A DNA stretch of 64,000 bases, from contig CANBCZ010000007.1 of NCBI GenBank assembly GCA_947367255.1, forward strand, positions 1 to 64,000, read 5' to 3'. This stretch comes from an uncultured Alistipes sp. GTDB lineage: Bacteria > Bacteroidota > Bacteroidia > Bacteroidales > Rikenellaceae. A program made the translations under genes and the position numbers. Each line of letters opens with the position of its first letter. Position 1 is the first letter of the stretch. Under the pieces are notes generated by a model that was not told where the DNA came from, made no database searches, and saw nothing but the letters and a program-made list of their open reading frames with translations. This document shows, one piece after another, positions 16,595 to 25,098 of the stretch.

Positions 16595-18045
16595 TGTTTG
16601 TCGCGTTTAATGAGTAACATAAGTCCGATAAATGTTATCAGCGCATTTACAATCAACAGCTCGTAGCTGAATTTATATCCGCCAAACCAGCGCTCGGAGT
16701 TCTGCTGCAGAATAAAGCAGAGTACCGGAGCCACCACTGCCACGATGCCTACATATCTGCCTCTGACCCTCCATTTTGTGAGTATTCCGAAGGCAAAGAG
16801 TCCCAAAATCGGTCCGTATGTATAGCTTGCAAGGGTATATACGGCATCGATAACATTCGAGCTGCCCAAGTGGTACAGTGTGCAGATGACGATAAACATT
16901 GCCACCGCCATAGCGATATGCACACCCTTACGCACCTTTGTAAGACGCTCATCGTCAAAGCGTTTTGCACCGCCCAGAACATCTATCGTAAAGGATGTTG
17001 TAAGTGCTGTAAGTGCCGAGCCGGCTGCCGAGTATGTCGAGCTGACAAGACCCAGAATAAAGAGTATGCCGACAATTACGGGCATAGCCGGAGAGGTTGC
17101 CACTGTCGGGAACATATTGTCCGAACCTGTCGGCAAGGTGATGCCCATACGCTCGGCAAAGGTGTAGAGTATAACGCCCAGAACGAGCAGTACAAATATT
17201 ATAATAGTCTGCAGCACGGTCGAAACGACGAGGTTTTTCTGCGCGTCGCGGTAGTTTTTGCACGCCAAACTGCGCTGCATCATATCCTGATCGAGTCCCG
17301 TCATTGCAATAACCGAGAAGATACCCGCAAAGAACTGCTTGAAGAGGTATCGGCGGTCGTTTATATCATCGAGGAAGAAGATGCGACTATTGTCATCCTC
17401 CTTTACCATCTGCACCATCTGCACGAACGAGAGGTCAAGTCTATCGACAACAAACCATATCGAGAGTACTATGCTCAGCACAAGGCATACGGTCTTGAGC
17501 GTGTCGGTCCATATCAGTGACTTCACTCCGCCCTGAAATGTATAGAGCAGCACCAACAGCACCGTCACAAGTGCATTGAGCCAAAATGGTATCCCGTATG
17601 GTTCAAAGAGTAGCGGCTGCAACACTACGCATATCAGAAATAGACGAACCGATGCTCCGAGTAGCTTGGAGATAAAGAAGAACCACGCTCCCGTCTTGTA
17701 GGCTCCCGTGCCAAATCGCTCCTCAAGATAGCCGTAGATAGATACCAACTGCATCTTGTAGAAGAGCGGTATAAGCAGAAAGGCAATGACGAAGTATCCC
17801 GTCATAAATCCGAGAGCCATCTGAAAGTAGGAGAAGCTGCTTGTTGCAACCATTCCGGGCACCGAGACAAAGGTCACGCCCGACATTGCCGCGCCAACCA
17901 TCGCCAGCATAACCATCCACCAGCTCGATGAACGGTTGCCGACAAAAAATCCCTCATTGTCTGCCCTGCGACCCGAGATATAGGCGACAGTAAAGAGCAG
18001 GGCGATATATCCTAAGATTGTGGTAATAATCAGTGTTGTGCTCAT
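16591..18045 (-). CDS. Sodium:solute symporter, probable MurNAc/amino-sugar importer
   Basis: A 484-aa inner-membrane transporter of the SSS family with about 13 hydrophobic helices, starting in helix 1 (TLIITTILGYIALLFTVAYI). Characteristic SSS sequences are NRSSSWWMVMLAMVGAAMSGVTFVSVPG near the start and GLDQDMMQRSLACKNYRDAQK in the middle. I start at the ATG at 18045: an upstream in-frame alternative reads through a −7 promoter box. It overlaps the kinase–MurQ fusion by 4 bp, so it very likely imports that enzyme's substrate, MurNAc or a related sugar. Confidence 0.88.
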   Translation of the reverse strand: MSTTLIITTILGYIALLFTVAYISGRRADNEGFFVGNRSSSWWMVMLAMVGAAMSGVTFVSVPGMVATSSFSYFQMALGFMTGYFVIAFLLIPLFYKMQLVSIYGYLEERFGTGAYKTGAWFFFISKLLGASVRLFLICVVLQPLLFEPYGIPFWLNALVTVLLVLLYTFQGGVKSLIWTDTLKTVCLVLSIVLSIWFVVDRLDLSFVQMVQMVKEDDNSRIFFLDDINDRRYLFKQFFAGIFSVIAMTGLDQDMMQRSLACKNYRDAQKNLVVSTVLQTIIIFVLLVLGVILYTFAERMGITLPTGSDNMFPTVATSPAMPVIVGILFILGLVSSTYSAAGSALTALTTSFTIDVLGGAKRFDDERLTKVRKGVHIAMAVAMFIVICTLYHLGSSNVIDAVYTLASYTYGPILGLFAFGILTKWRVRGRYVGIVAVVAPVLCFILQQNSERWFGGYKFSYELLIVNALITFIGLMLLIKRDKQ

Positions 18046-18053
18046 AGTTACTA

Positions 18054-18061
18054 CAAAGATA
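18054..18061 (-). promoter_or_regulatory. −7 element of the symporter–kinase/MurQ operon
   Basis: TATCTTTG on the minus strand, only 9 bp before the chosen start. Transcription would begin within a few bases of the ATG, so the mRNA may be nearly leaderless. Confidence 0.5.
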
Positions 18062-18083
18062 CGACTTTTACCCAAAAACAAAA

Positions 18084-18114
18084 GGGGTACTCAACATAAA
18101 AGTTGAAATACCCC
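18084..18114 (-). terminator. Terminator of argR
   Basis: On the minus strand a stem formed by GGGGTA/TACCCC and CAAC/GTTG, with a small internal loop, is followed by TTTTGTTTTT. It lies 24 bp beyond the argR stop and separates argR from the symporter operon. Confidence 0.75.
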
Positions 18115-18137
18115 CCCATCCTTTGATACTCCTACCG

Positions 18138-18605
18138 CTATGCCTTGCTGAGCGAAGGGAAGAGCTTGCACAGCACATCATATACAGCCTTGTGCTCTGC
18201 ACCCTCTCTAAGTACCAGAATAATAGTGTTGTCGCCAGCCACAGAGCCCACGATATCTGCCGACTTGCAGTTATCTACAACAACGCCTACTGCATTTGCA
18301 TAACCCGACTTGGTGGCGATAACGCAGATGTTTGCCGAGAACTTGACACCCAAAACAACATCCCCGAAACTTGAAGAGGCAATGTCGATGTGCGAAGTGA
18401 GGTGGTCTGCCGAAACATAGACATATCCCCTCTCCGGGTGTGGTATCTTTGATATGTTAATCTCCTTAAAGTCGCGCGAGAGTGTACTCTGTGTAGAGTG
18501 AACACCTCGCTTGGCTAACTCTACGATTAACTCCTCCTGAGAGCCTATAAGCTCTTCGGTAATAATCTGCTTGATAAGAGCTAAACGATCTTTTTTCTTT
18601 CCCAT
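18138..18605 (-). CDS. argR: Arginine repressor ArgR
   Basis: A 155-aa arginine-responsive regulator. The N-terminal winged helix reads GSQEELIVELAKRGVHSTQSTLSRDFKEINI. The C-terminal oligomerisation and Arg-binding core contains GVVVDNCKSADIVGSVAGDNTIILVLREG. In other bacteria ArgR hexamers with bound arginine control arginine synthesis and breakdown genes. None of those genes is beside it here, so it acts elsewhere. The ATG at 18605 (MGKKKDRLALIKQ) is chosen over an upstream in-frame ATG, which would place the −7 box inside the gene. Confidence 0.93.
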   Translation of the reverse strand: MGKKKDRLALIKQIITEELIGSQEELIVELAKRGVHSTQSTLSRDFKEINISKIPHPERGYVYVSADHLTSHIDIASSSFGDVVLGVKFSANICVIATKSGYANAVGVVVDNCKSADIVGSVAGDNTIILVLREGAEHKAVYDVLCKLFPSLSKA

Positions 18606-18631
18606 AATTCCCGAATAAAACCAAATATCTA

Positions 18632-18639
18632 CAAATGTA
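18632..18639 (-). promoter_or_regulatory. Candidate −7 element of argR
   Basis: TACATTTG on the minus strand, 27 bp before the argR start. The surrounding CTACAAATGTAG is a short palindrome overlapping the box (18630-18641), which could be an autoregulatory site; this is inference. Confidence 0.45.
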
Positions 18640-18794
18640 GACAAATTTTTTCAAAAATAGAATTAAATCTATCTTTTTTTTGTAAAAAATATGAAAATAT
18701 ACACCAATACCCCAATTTGTATGGTCTATCTCTTGGTGTTCTGAACGAAAATGTTTAATTTCGTAGAAGTTTGTACTACAGCATTATTCAGAGT

Positions 18795-20222
18795 ATGAGA
18801 CAGCACCACTATTTGGCAGTAGATCTGGGTGCGACCAGCGGTCGAACAACCCTTGCAACCTTTGACGGCACTAATATTACCCTGCGTGAGCTGACCCGTT
18901 TTGCCAACCCTATGGTACCAATTGCGGGACATATCCATTGGAATATTGTCGAGCTCTACAATCAGATACTCTGTGCCCTGCGCCTTACTTGCAGAGAGGG
19001 TATTGAACCAGATAGTATCGGTATTGATACTTGGGGTTGCGATGTGGCGTATTTCGGCAGCAAGGGAAACCTTGTCTCACTGCCGTACTGCTATCGTGGC
19101 AGCCATACCGAGGGGGCTATGGAGGCGTACTTTGAGCGTATGTCGGCTGAGGAGTTGTATGATAGGAGTGGTATTCAGTTTATGCCGTTCAATACTATCT
19201 TTCAGCTCGATGCCGTAAACCGTCTGGGACTTGTAAATCTTGAGGGTGTCGATAAGATTCTCTTTATCCCCGATGCACTCAACTATATGCTTACGGGTGT
19301 TGCTGCAACCGAATATACAGTGGCAACAACGGGTCAGATTGTCAATGCAGCCTCAAAGAGTCTCGACAGCAAGGTGCTCTCTACGGCGGGTGTAAAGGTC
19401 GAGCAGTTTGGTAAGTTTATCAGCCCCGGAACGGTGTTGGGAGAGCTTACGGAGCAGAATAAGCACCATACGGGTCTTGCCAATACAAAGGTTGTTACTG
19501 TAGCTGGTCACGACACAGCTGCTGCGGTGGCTGCAGTGCCTGTGGGTACAGAGGCGGCATATCTGAGCTGCGGAACATGGTCGCTGATGGGTATAAAGAC
19601 GGATGAGCCAATAATCACTCCACAGAGCTTTGCCGAGAACTTTACCAATGAGGGCGGCATAGATGGCACTATCCGCTTCTTGAAGAATATCTGCGGATTG
19701 TGGCTCTTTGAGCGTTGTCGTGCCGAGTTTACCGACGCTCCGACAGATGTGGCAGAGCTTGTGGCTCTTGCAGGCAGGGTAGATGGCGAGTTTACGACGC
19801 TCATAAACCCTGACGACCCATCGTTTGCAAATCCACCATCGATGACAGCTGCCATAGATGCCTATGCCGAGCGAACTGCTCAGCGCAAGCCTTCGACACC
19901 GGCAGAGTACTGCAACTGCATCTTCCGTTCGCTTGCAGCACGATACCGCGAGGTCTTTGCACTGTTGGAGCAGTTTGCCGGAAGACGATTGGAGTACCTC
20001 TATGTTATTGGCGGAGGTGCGCAGAATGCGATGCTTATGCAGCTGACGGCAGATGCCATTGGCAGAGATGTGGTGGTAGGTGTTGCCGAGAGTACGACAA
20101 TGGGTAATATCCTTATGCAGATGCGCGCCCTCGGTCATATTGCCGCAACAGATATGGAGCGCATAATCAAGGCGTCTACAAATACGAAAATCTATAAACC
20201 TACCTCTTATGAACGAAACTAA
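18795..20222 (+). CDS. rhaB: Rhamnulokinase
   Basis: Phosphorylates L-rhamnulose at C1 using ATP. The 475-aa protein is of the FGGY kinase fold, with the N-terminal phosphate loop LAVDLGATSGRTTLATFD, the substrate-side DTWGCDVAYFG and YCYRGSHTEGAM, VAGHDTAAAV and the C-terminal ATP motif YVIGGGAQNAMLMQLTADAIG. The ATG at 18795 matches the family N-terminus; an ATG eight codons earlier adds an unconserved extension. It overlaps rhaA by 14 bp, indicating translational coupling. Confidence 0.95.
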   Translation: MRQHHYLAVDLGATSGRTTLATFDGTNITLRELTRFANPMVPIAGHIHWNIVELYNQILCALRLTCREGIEPDSIGIDTWGCDVAYFGSKGNLVSLPYCYRGSHTEGAMEAYFERMSAEELYDRSGIQFMPFNTIFQLDAVNRLGLVNLEGVDKILFIPDALNYMLTGVAATEYTVATTGQIVNAASKSLDSKVLSTAGVKVEQFGKFISPGTVLGELTEQNKHHTGLANTKVVTVAGHDTAAAVAAVPVGTEAAYLSCGTWSLMGIKTDEPIITPQSFAENFTNEGGIDGTIRFLKNICGLWLFERCRAEFTDAPTDVAELVALAGRVDGEFTTLINPDDPSFANPPSMTAAIDAYAERTAQRKPSTPAEYCNCIFRSLAARYREVFALLEQFAGRRLEYLYVIGGGAQNAMLMQLTADAIGRDVVVGVAESTTMGNILMQMRALGHIAATDMERIIKASTNTKIYKPTSYERN

Positions 20223-21462
20223 AATTTTACAGGCTTACAACCTTGCAGCCGAGCGTTATGCCCAGTTTGGTATAGATACTGAGGCTGTGCTTGCTGCAAT
20301 GCAGCGTTTTTCGCTCTCCCTCCACTGCTGGCAGGCAGACGATGTTACCGGTTTTGAGGGCGCAGCAGAGCTTACCGGCGGTATTCAATCTACCGGCAAC
20401 TATCCGGGTAAGGCTCGTAATGTGGATGAGCTGCGTGCCGATATCGAGATGGCAACATCCCTTATCCCGGGTAAGCACCGCCTGAACCTCCACGAGATCT
20501 ACGGCGAGTTTGGCGGTCAGAAGGTCGATAGAGATCAGGTTGGCGTAGAGCACTTTGCAGGTTGGATGGATTGGAGCGCAGCTACAGGAATGAAGCTCGA
20601 CTTCAACACCACCTCATTCTCACACCCACTCTCGGGCGATCTGTCACTCTCACATCCCGATAAGGCTATCCGCGACTTCTGGATCGAGCACAGCAAGCGT
20701 TGCCGCGCCATTGCAGAGGAGATGGGTAAGCGTCAGGGCGATCCGTCAATTCTCAACATCTGGGTACACGACGGTAGCAAGGATACCACAGTAAACAAAC
20801 TCAAGTACCGCACACACCTTAAGGAGTCGCTCGACGAGATCTTTGCAACAAAGTATGACAATATCAAGGATTGTCTGGAGAGCAAGGTCTTCGGTATCGG
20901 TCTTGAGAGTTTTACCGTAGGCTCTAACGACTTCTATATCGGTTATGCGGCGCAGAACAATAAGATTATCACCCTCGATACAGGTCACTTCCACCCGACC
21001 GAGTCGGTGGCAGATAAGGTGTCATCACTGCTGCTCTATGTTCCGGAGTTGATGCTCCACGTTACCCGCGCCGTGCGTTGGGATTCAGACCACGTGACAA
21101 CACTCAATGACGAGACTATCGAGCTCTGCCGCGAGATTGTCCGTTGTGATGCTCTTGACAAGGTTCACTTCGGTCTGGACTTCTTCGACGGCAGTATAAA
21201 CCGCATCGGTGCCTATGTAATCGGCTCGCGCGCATCACAGAAGGCTATGTTGCAGGCACTGCTCGAGCCGCTGGCTCAACTTCGACAGTATGAGGCTGAG
21301 GGTAAGTACTTCCAGCGTCTGGCTCTGCTCGAAGAGGCGAAGAGTCTGCCGTGGAGTGCCGTTTGGGATATGTTCTGTCTGCGAAACGGTGTTCCTGTCG
21401 GCGAGGAGTTTATTCCGGCTATCGAGCGTTACGAGCGCGAAGTGTTGGCTAACCGCAACTAA
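20209..21462 (+). CDS. rhaA: L-rhamnose isomerase
   Basis: Converts L-rhamnose to L-rhamnulose, the step before RhaB. At 417 aa it has the family's length. Recognisable stretches are SLHCWQADDVTGFEG, GKHRLNLHEIYGEFGG, LDFNTTSFSHP, NIWVHDGSKD, LDTGHFHPTESVADKVSS and WDSDHVTTLND, which contain the metal-binding Glu, Asp and His residues of the TIM barrel. It starts inside the end of rhaB. No rhamnulose-1-phosphate aldolase or rhamnose permease follows, so the rest of the pathway must be elsewhere. Confidence 0.96.
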   Translation: MNETKILQAYNLAAERYAQFGIDTEAVLAAMQRFSLSLHCWQADDVTGFEGAAELTGGIQSTGNYPGKARNVDELRADIEMATSLIPGKHRLNLHEIYGEFGGQKVDRDQVGVEHFAGWMDWSAATGMKLDFNTTSFSHPLSGDLSLSHPDKAIRDFWIEHSKRCRAIAEEMGKRQGDPSILNIWVHDGSKDTTVNKLKYRTHLKESLDEIFATKYDNIKDCLESKVFGIGLESFTVGSNDFYIGYAAQNNKIITLDTGHFHPTESVADKVSSLLLYVPELMLHVTRAVRWDSDHVTTLNDETIELCREIVRCDALDKVHFGLDFFDGSINRIGAYVIGSRASQKAMLQALLEPLAQLRQYEAEGKYFQRLALLEEAKSLPWSAVWDMFCLRNGVPVGEEFIPAIERYEREVLANRN

Positions 21463-21508
21463 CATTATTGCAAATGGCTTGCGGGTACAATAAAGTTTTT
21501 ACGAAAAA

Positions 21509-21539
21509 TTTGGTAATTCATATTTTTTGACTACCTTTG
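21509..21539 (+). promoter_or_regulatory. Promoter of tRNA-Val
   Basis: −33 TTTG at 21509-21512 and −7 TACCTTTG at 21532-21539, spacing 19. It ends 16 bp before the tRNA 5' end. This is a complete Bacteroidetes-type promoter. Confidence 0.8.
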
Positions 21540-21555
21540 CACCCGCAAACCAATC

Positions 21556-21630
21556 GGGAGTTTAGCTCAGCTGGTTCAGAGCATCTGCCTTACAAGCAGA
21601 GGGTCGGCGGTTCGAATCCGTCAACTCCCA
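21556..21630 (+). tRNA. tRNA-Val(TAC)
   Basis: A 75-nt tRNA. The acceptor stem GGGAGTT pairs with AACTCCC, with A as discriminator base. The D-arm contains AGCTCAGCTGGTTCAGAGC. The anticodon stem TCTGC/GCAGA encloses CTTACAA, giving anticodon TAC. The T-arm is GGCGGTTCGAATCCGTC. CCA is not encoded. Confidence 0.97.
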
Positions 21631-21637
21631 CTCAAGA

Positions 21638-21667
21638 AGAGACATCGTAAGATGTCTCTTTTTTTTA
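21638..21667 (+). terminator. Terminator of tRNA-Val
   Basis: Nine-bp stem AGAGACATC / GATGTCTCT with loop GTAA, followed by a run of T residues (21658-21666). It begins 8 bp after the tRNA. Confidence 0.93.
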
Positions 21668-21670
21668 TTT

Positions 21671-22015
21671 GTGTGCAGCCTTTGCGTACAAGTCCGCAGT
21701 CTGCATACAAACAAAAAAACAAGCGTATCCGCTTGCTTCTGCTTGAGCGGGTGTTGACGGACTTCGAACTTGGAGGGGCGGTTACCTCCTCGGCTATTCG
21801 CGCACCAAGTCGTGCTTGACTGCGCTGCCTCGTCGGTGATGACGCGCAGCAGCGAAAGCCACTGCGCGACATTCGAATCCGTGGTGCATTTTGTGTGGGC
21901 GTCTTTGCGAGCAAGCCCGCAGACTGACACAAACAAAAAATCAAGCGTTCAGCTTGCCTTCTGAAGTTTAGGAGTTGGCGGATTTCGAACTTTTTTGGGC
22001 GGTTACCTCCTCAAC
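21671..22015 (+). repeat. Imperfect 222-bp tandem repeat with inverted tRNA-Val 3'-end copies
   Basis: The gene-free stretch 21668-22076 holds two related units about 222 bp apart. Each has a segment beginning TTTGCG (21681 and 21904), a poly-A-rich CAAAC...CAAGCG segment, a degenerate inverted copy of the tRNA-Val T-arm and acceptor 3' strand (21745-21769 and 21963-21990) and an identical GCGGTTACCTCCTC (21778-21791 and 21999-22012). A direct T-arm-like piece ATTCGAATCCGT lies at 21871-21882. No gene is supported here. Confidence 0.7.
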
Positions 22016-22076
22016 TCCAAAACCAACCTCCTCAACCTCTATTTAGGCGCAAGTACCTATTAAAATAGGTAACGAT

Positions 22077-22108
22077 TTTGTTACTTTCAGCAGAAATCTA
22101 TATCTTTG
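22077..22108 (+). promoter_or_regulatory. Promoter of the DUF3078-like gene
   Basis: −33 TTTG at 22077-22080 and −7 TATCTTTG at 22101-22108, spacing 20: a perfect Bacteroidetes promoter 35 bp before the ATG. A short palindrome (ACCTATTAAAATAGGT, 22055-22070) lies just upstream of the −33 box and could bind a regulator. Confidence 0.85.
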
Positions 22109-22142
22109 CGCAGATTATCGTCAAATTAATAACATTAAAAAT

Positions 22143-23264
22143 ATGAAGAAGTTTTACTTTTTGACTCTTGTTGCTGCCATTTTTGGTGTTGCAACTTCAT
22201 CGGCTCAGGTCTCTGTTAATGCAGCGACTCCAAAGACAGAGGCTACTTTTAACGATCGTGTAAAGACCGAGCAGGTAGATGTAGACTACCAGTCAAGCAG
22301 CGCTCAGAAGCGTGTTGAGCGTGCTGCTATCCGCAAAGAGCGCAATACTATCGAGATAAATGCAGGTCTTACAGGTTCGCTCACTAACTTCAACAGCAAG
22401 TGGCAGAGTGTAAATGGTTCTACAAACTCTATTACCGGTATTGCAAACTTCCTCTTTACACACAACTACAAGAAGGGTGTATTTACTATCGACAACAAGG
22501 CAACCGGTAAGCTCGGTGTGACAAACAAGGCGAGCGAGTGGACAAAGAGCCAGGATGAGTGGTTTATCTCTACCGCTCCGGCATACAAGATGACAGACCA
22601 GTGGAATGTGGGTGCTATTGCATCGCTCCGTTCGCAGTTTGCAAATGGTGTTAATGGCGACTACAAGCGTGTAAGCCGTTTCTTTGCCCCTGCATACCTC
22701 AATGTATCTGTCGGTGTTACCTATGTTTGCCCTAAGCCGCAGTTCCCTATCAAGATCAATATCGCGCCTATCTCTATGAGCGCAACTTATGTTACCAGCG
22801 AAACTATTATGCACCAGTTCTTTAGCGACAAGTTCGGTGCAGATGTAGATTTCGCACAGCGTTACACTGCTGGCTATATGACTGACGAGCAGCTCAATAC
22901 ACCTTATGTATATGGTCTGACTCTCGAGGATCACAACTCTCGTTACGAGGGTGGTTCTTCAATTCAGGTGGACTTTGACAAATCTTTCGGCAAGAACAAC
23001 TTCCTCCGCTACCGCACTACTCTCTACTCATTCTACGGTTGGGTCAACGAGATTACACAGCAGAATAAGGCGAAGAAGGGTGGTTACGACATCGAGCACA
23101 TCGCTCCAAATGTTCGTTGGGAGCACACTATCGACATCAAGGCGTCAAAGTACTTCTCTACACAGTTCTACTGCCAGCTCTACTACAACAAGGCTCAGTG
23201 CAAGTCTATCCAGACTCAGGTTGTACTCGGCGTAGGTCTTAGCTACACATTCAAGAACAAGTAG
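22143..23264 (+). CDS. DUF3078-like outer-membrane-associated protein
   Basis: A 373-aa protein with a signal peptide (MKKFYFLTLVAAIFGVATSSAQ). The mature part is beta-rich with many aromatic residues (NFLFTHNYKKGVFTIDNKATGKLG, DEWFISTAPAYKMTDQWNVGAIASLRSQF) and ends in a typical terminal barrel strand (VVLGVGLSYTFKNK). This pattern matches the Bacteroidetes DUF3078 family, which has no assigned function. It has its own strong promoter and is followed 19 bp later by the S41 protease gene, with which it may be co-transcribed. Well-expressed codon use suggests an abundant envelope protein. Confidence 0.8.
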   Translation: MKKFYFLTLVAAIFGVATSSAQVSVNAATPKTEATFNDRVKTEQVDVDYQSSSAQKRVERAAIRKERNTIEINAGLTGSLTNFNSKWQSVNGSTNSITGIANFLFTHNYKKGVFTIDNKATGKLGVTNKASEWTKSQDEWFISTAPAYKMTDQWNVGAIASLRSQFANGVNGDYKRVSRFFAPAYLNVSVGVTYVCPKPQFPIKINIAPISMSATYVTSETIMHQFFSDKFGADVDFAQRYTAGYMTDEQLNTPYVYGLTLEDHNSRYEGGSSIQVDFDKSFGKNNFLRYRTTLYSFYGWVNEITQQNKAKKGGYDIEHIAPNVRWEHTIDIKASKYFSTQFYCQLYYNKAQCKSIQTQVVLGVGLSYTFKNK

Positions 23265-23282
23265 TATTCCATAACCCTGTAA

Positions 23283-24902
23283 ATGAAACTACTCCAGAAA
23301 TACGCGCTGCCGGCGCTGATCGTAATATCCATCTTCCTTGTGGGATGGATATTTGGTCATAGATATGGCAGACAACTCACTGAGGGTCAGATAAATATCC
23401 TTGTCGGTTCGCGAATGAACGACAAGATTAACCGTGCAGTCAGCTACATTGGCAACGACTATATCGAGCCACTTACAGCCGACTCGCTCGCCGAACTTGC
23501 CATACCTGCGATACTCAAGGAGCTGGATCCGCACTCTTCATATATCCCCGCAAGGGAGTTCCAGCAGGTAGAGGAGCCGTTGCAGGGAGAGTTTGACGGT
23601 ATAGGCATCGTCTTTAATATGGCAACCGATACGGTCATCGTCCTCAATGTTGTCCCTTCGGGTCCGAGTCAAAAGGCGGGTGTACTTGCCGGTGACCGCA
23701 TCATAAAGGTAAATGACACCCTTATTGCCGGTCAGAAGATGGCTCAGAGGGAGGTTATGAAGCGTCTGCGCGGTCGTCGTGGTACGCAGGTGGAGTTGTC
23801 GCTCGAGCGTAAGGGTATCGCAGAGCCGGTAGTCGTTACCGTAACGCGTGATGCTATTCCGCTCAATAGTGTTGAGGCTACGGTAATGTTGCGCGAGAAG
23901 ATCGGTTTTATCCGCCTCTCACAGTTTGCCCGCACATCGCATCGTGAGATAAAGAGCGCTATCGACACCCTCCGCAAGCAGGGTATGGAGAGTCTTATTC
24001 TCGACCTTCGTGGTAACTCGGGCGGTTTTCTTGATCAGGCGATACTTATTGCAAACGAGTTTCTGGAGCAGGGACAGCTGATAGTCTATACCGAGGATCG
24101 CAACAAGAAGCAGATTCGCCAACATAGTGATGGCAGAGGCAGCGCTACAGACCTCAATATTGCTGTGCTGATAGACGAGAGCAGTGCCTCATCGAGCGAG
24201 ATTCTTGCCGGTGCACTGCAGGACAACGATCGCGGAACAATTATCGGTCGTCGCAGCTTCGGCAAGGGACTTGTGCAGTCCCAGATTCCATTCTCCGACG
24301 GCTCGGCTATGCGACTGACCGTTGCCAAGTACTTTACCCCTACGGGTCGTTCTATTCAGAAGCCATATAAGGCGGGTGACGAGGAGGAGTACAATATGGA
24401 TATTGTAAACCGCTACAAGCACAACGAGTTCTTCTCGGCAGACAGCATACACTTTGCCGACTCGCTCAAGTTTGTAACCCCTAAGGGCAAGACAGTCTAT
24501 GGCGGTGGCGGTATTATGCCGGATATCTTCATTCCGCTCGACACAACTAATATGACCAAGTACTACCTTGAGGTGTCGGGTCGCAATATCCTCTATCGCT
24601 ACACTATTGAGTATGCCGACAACCACCGCAAGAGCCTCTCGGAGGCGCGTTCGCTTGCCGATATAGAGAAGATGTTCAGCCAGGATAGGGGTATGTTTAA
24701 CCGCTTTGTGGAGTATGCATCAAAGAGTGGCGTGAAGCCTCATTGGGGTCAGATTGCCACCTCGCGCAAGATTATGGAGGCACAGCTCAAGGCATATATC
24801 GCCCGTAACTCCGAGTTTGACAGCAGCGCCTTCTACTACTTTATTTCTCCTATTGACAATACACTGCTCACAGCAATAAAGACCCTCGAAAGTAATGATT
24901 AA
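23283..24902 (+). CDS. S41-family C-terminal processing protease
   Basis: A 539-aa membrane-anchored periplasmic Ser/Lys protease (CtpA/Prc type). Order: N-terminal transmembrane helix (residues about 8-25, ALPALIVISIFLVGWIFG); an N-terminal helical part; a PDZ domain (about 80-175, FDGIGIVFNM ... VVPSGPSQKAGVLAGDRIIKVND); the S41 core with LDLRGNSGGFLDQAI, the Ser motif DESSASSSEILAGALQDNDRG and the Lys in GRRSFGKGLVQ; and a C-terminal helical region. Such proteases trim exported proteins from the C-terminus. It overlaps a small membrane-protein gene by 8 bp. Confidence 0.93.
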   Translation: MKLLQKYALPALIVISIFLVGWIFGHRYGRQLTEGQINILVGSRMNDKINRAVSYIGNDYIEPLTADSLAELAIPAILKELDPHSSYIPAREFQQVEEPLQGEFDGIGIVFNMATDTVIVLNVVPSGPSQKAGVLAGDRIIKVNDTLIAGQKMAQREVMKRLRGRRGTQVELSLERKGIAEPVVVTVTRDAIPLNSVEATVMLREKIGFIRLSQFARTSHREIKSAIDTLRKQGMESLILDLRGNSGGFLDQAILIANEFLEQGQLIVYTEDRNKKQIRQHSDGRGSATDLNIAVLIDESSASSSEILAGALQDNDRGTIIGRRSFGKGLVQSQIPFSDGSAMRLTVAKYFTPTGRSIQKPYKAGDEEEYNMDIVNRYKHNEFFSADSIHFADSLKFVTPKGKTVYGGGGIMPDIFIPLDTTNMTKYYLEVSGRNILYRYTIEYADNHRKSLSEARSLADIEKMFSQDRGMFNRFVEYASKSGVKPHWGQIATSRKIMEAQLKAYIARNSEFDSSAFYYFISPIDNTLLTAIKTLESND

Positions 24903-25098
24903 AAAGACAGTATATATCGTTCTGCTCCTTGCCGTAGTGGCGGCAGTGATCTTTGCGGCAATCAACCGCCCGAATAGTCACACCCTGCTTCCGCTCTGGG
25001 AGAAGGGCGCTGAAACTGCTGAGATAGTAACAGAGCCCGACTCGCTTGTTGTTGAGTCGGACTCTGTTGATGTTGTTCTCCCTACGACCGGAAATTAG
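24895..25098 (+). CDS. Small single-pass membrane protein
   Basis: A 67-aa protein with Lys-rich start (MIKK), one hydrophobic helix (VYIVLLLAVVAAVIFAAI) and an acidic tail (TEPDSLVVESDSVDVV). Its start lies within the last codons of the protease gene, so it is probably translationally coupled to it. Its stop overlaps the stop of the converging aldehyde dehydrogenase gene. A helper or anchor for the protease is possible, but only position supports this. Confidence 0.6.
   Translation: MIKKTVYIVLLLAVVAAVIFAAINRPNSHTLLPLWEKGAETAEIVTEPDSLVVESDSVDVVLPTTGN

Noticed and set aside
21562..21936. A 124-aa minus-strand ORF over tRNA-Val
   Set aside because: Its C-terminus (LTDSNRRPSACKADALNQ) is the familiar false translation of the antisense of a tRNA gene; the rest comes from the repeat region.
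21671..22015. Possible CRISPR array
   Set aside because: There are only two related units of about 222 bp with internal differences, no regular short repeats and spacers, and no cas genes nearby.
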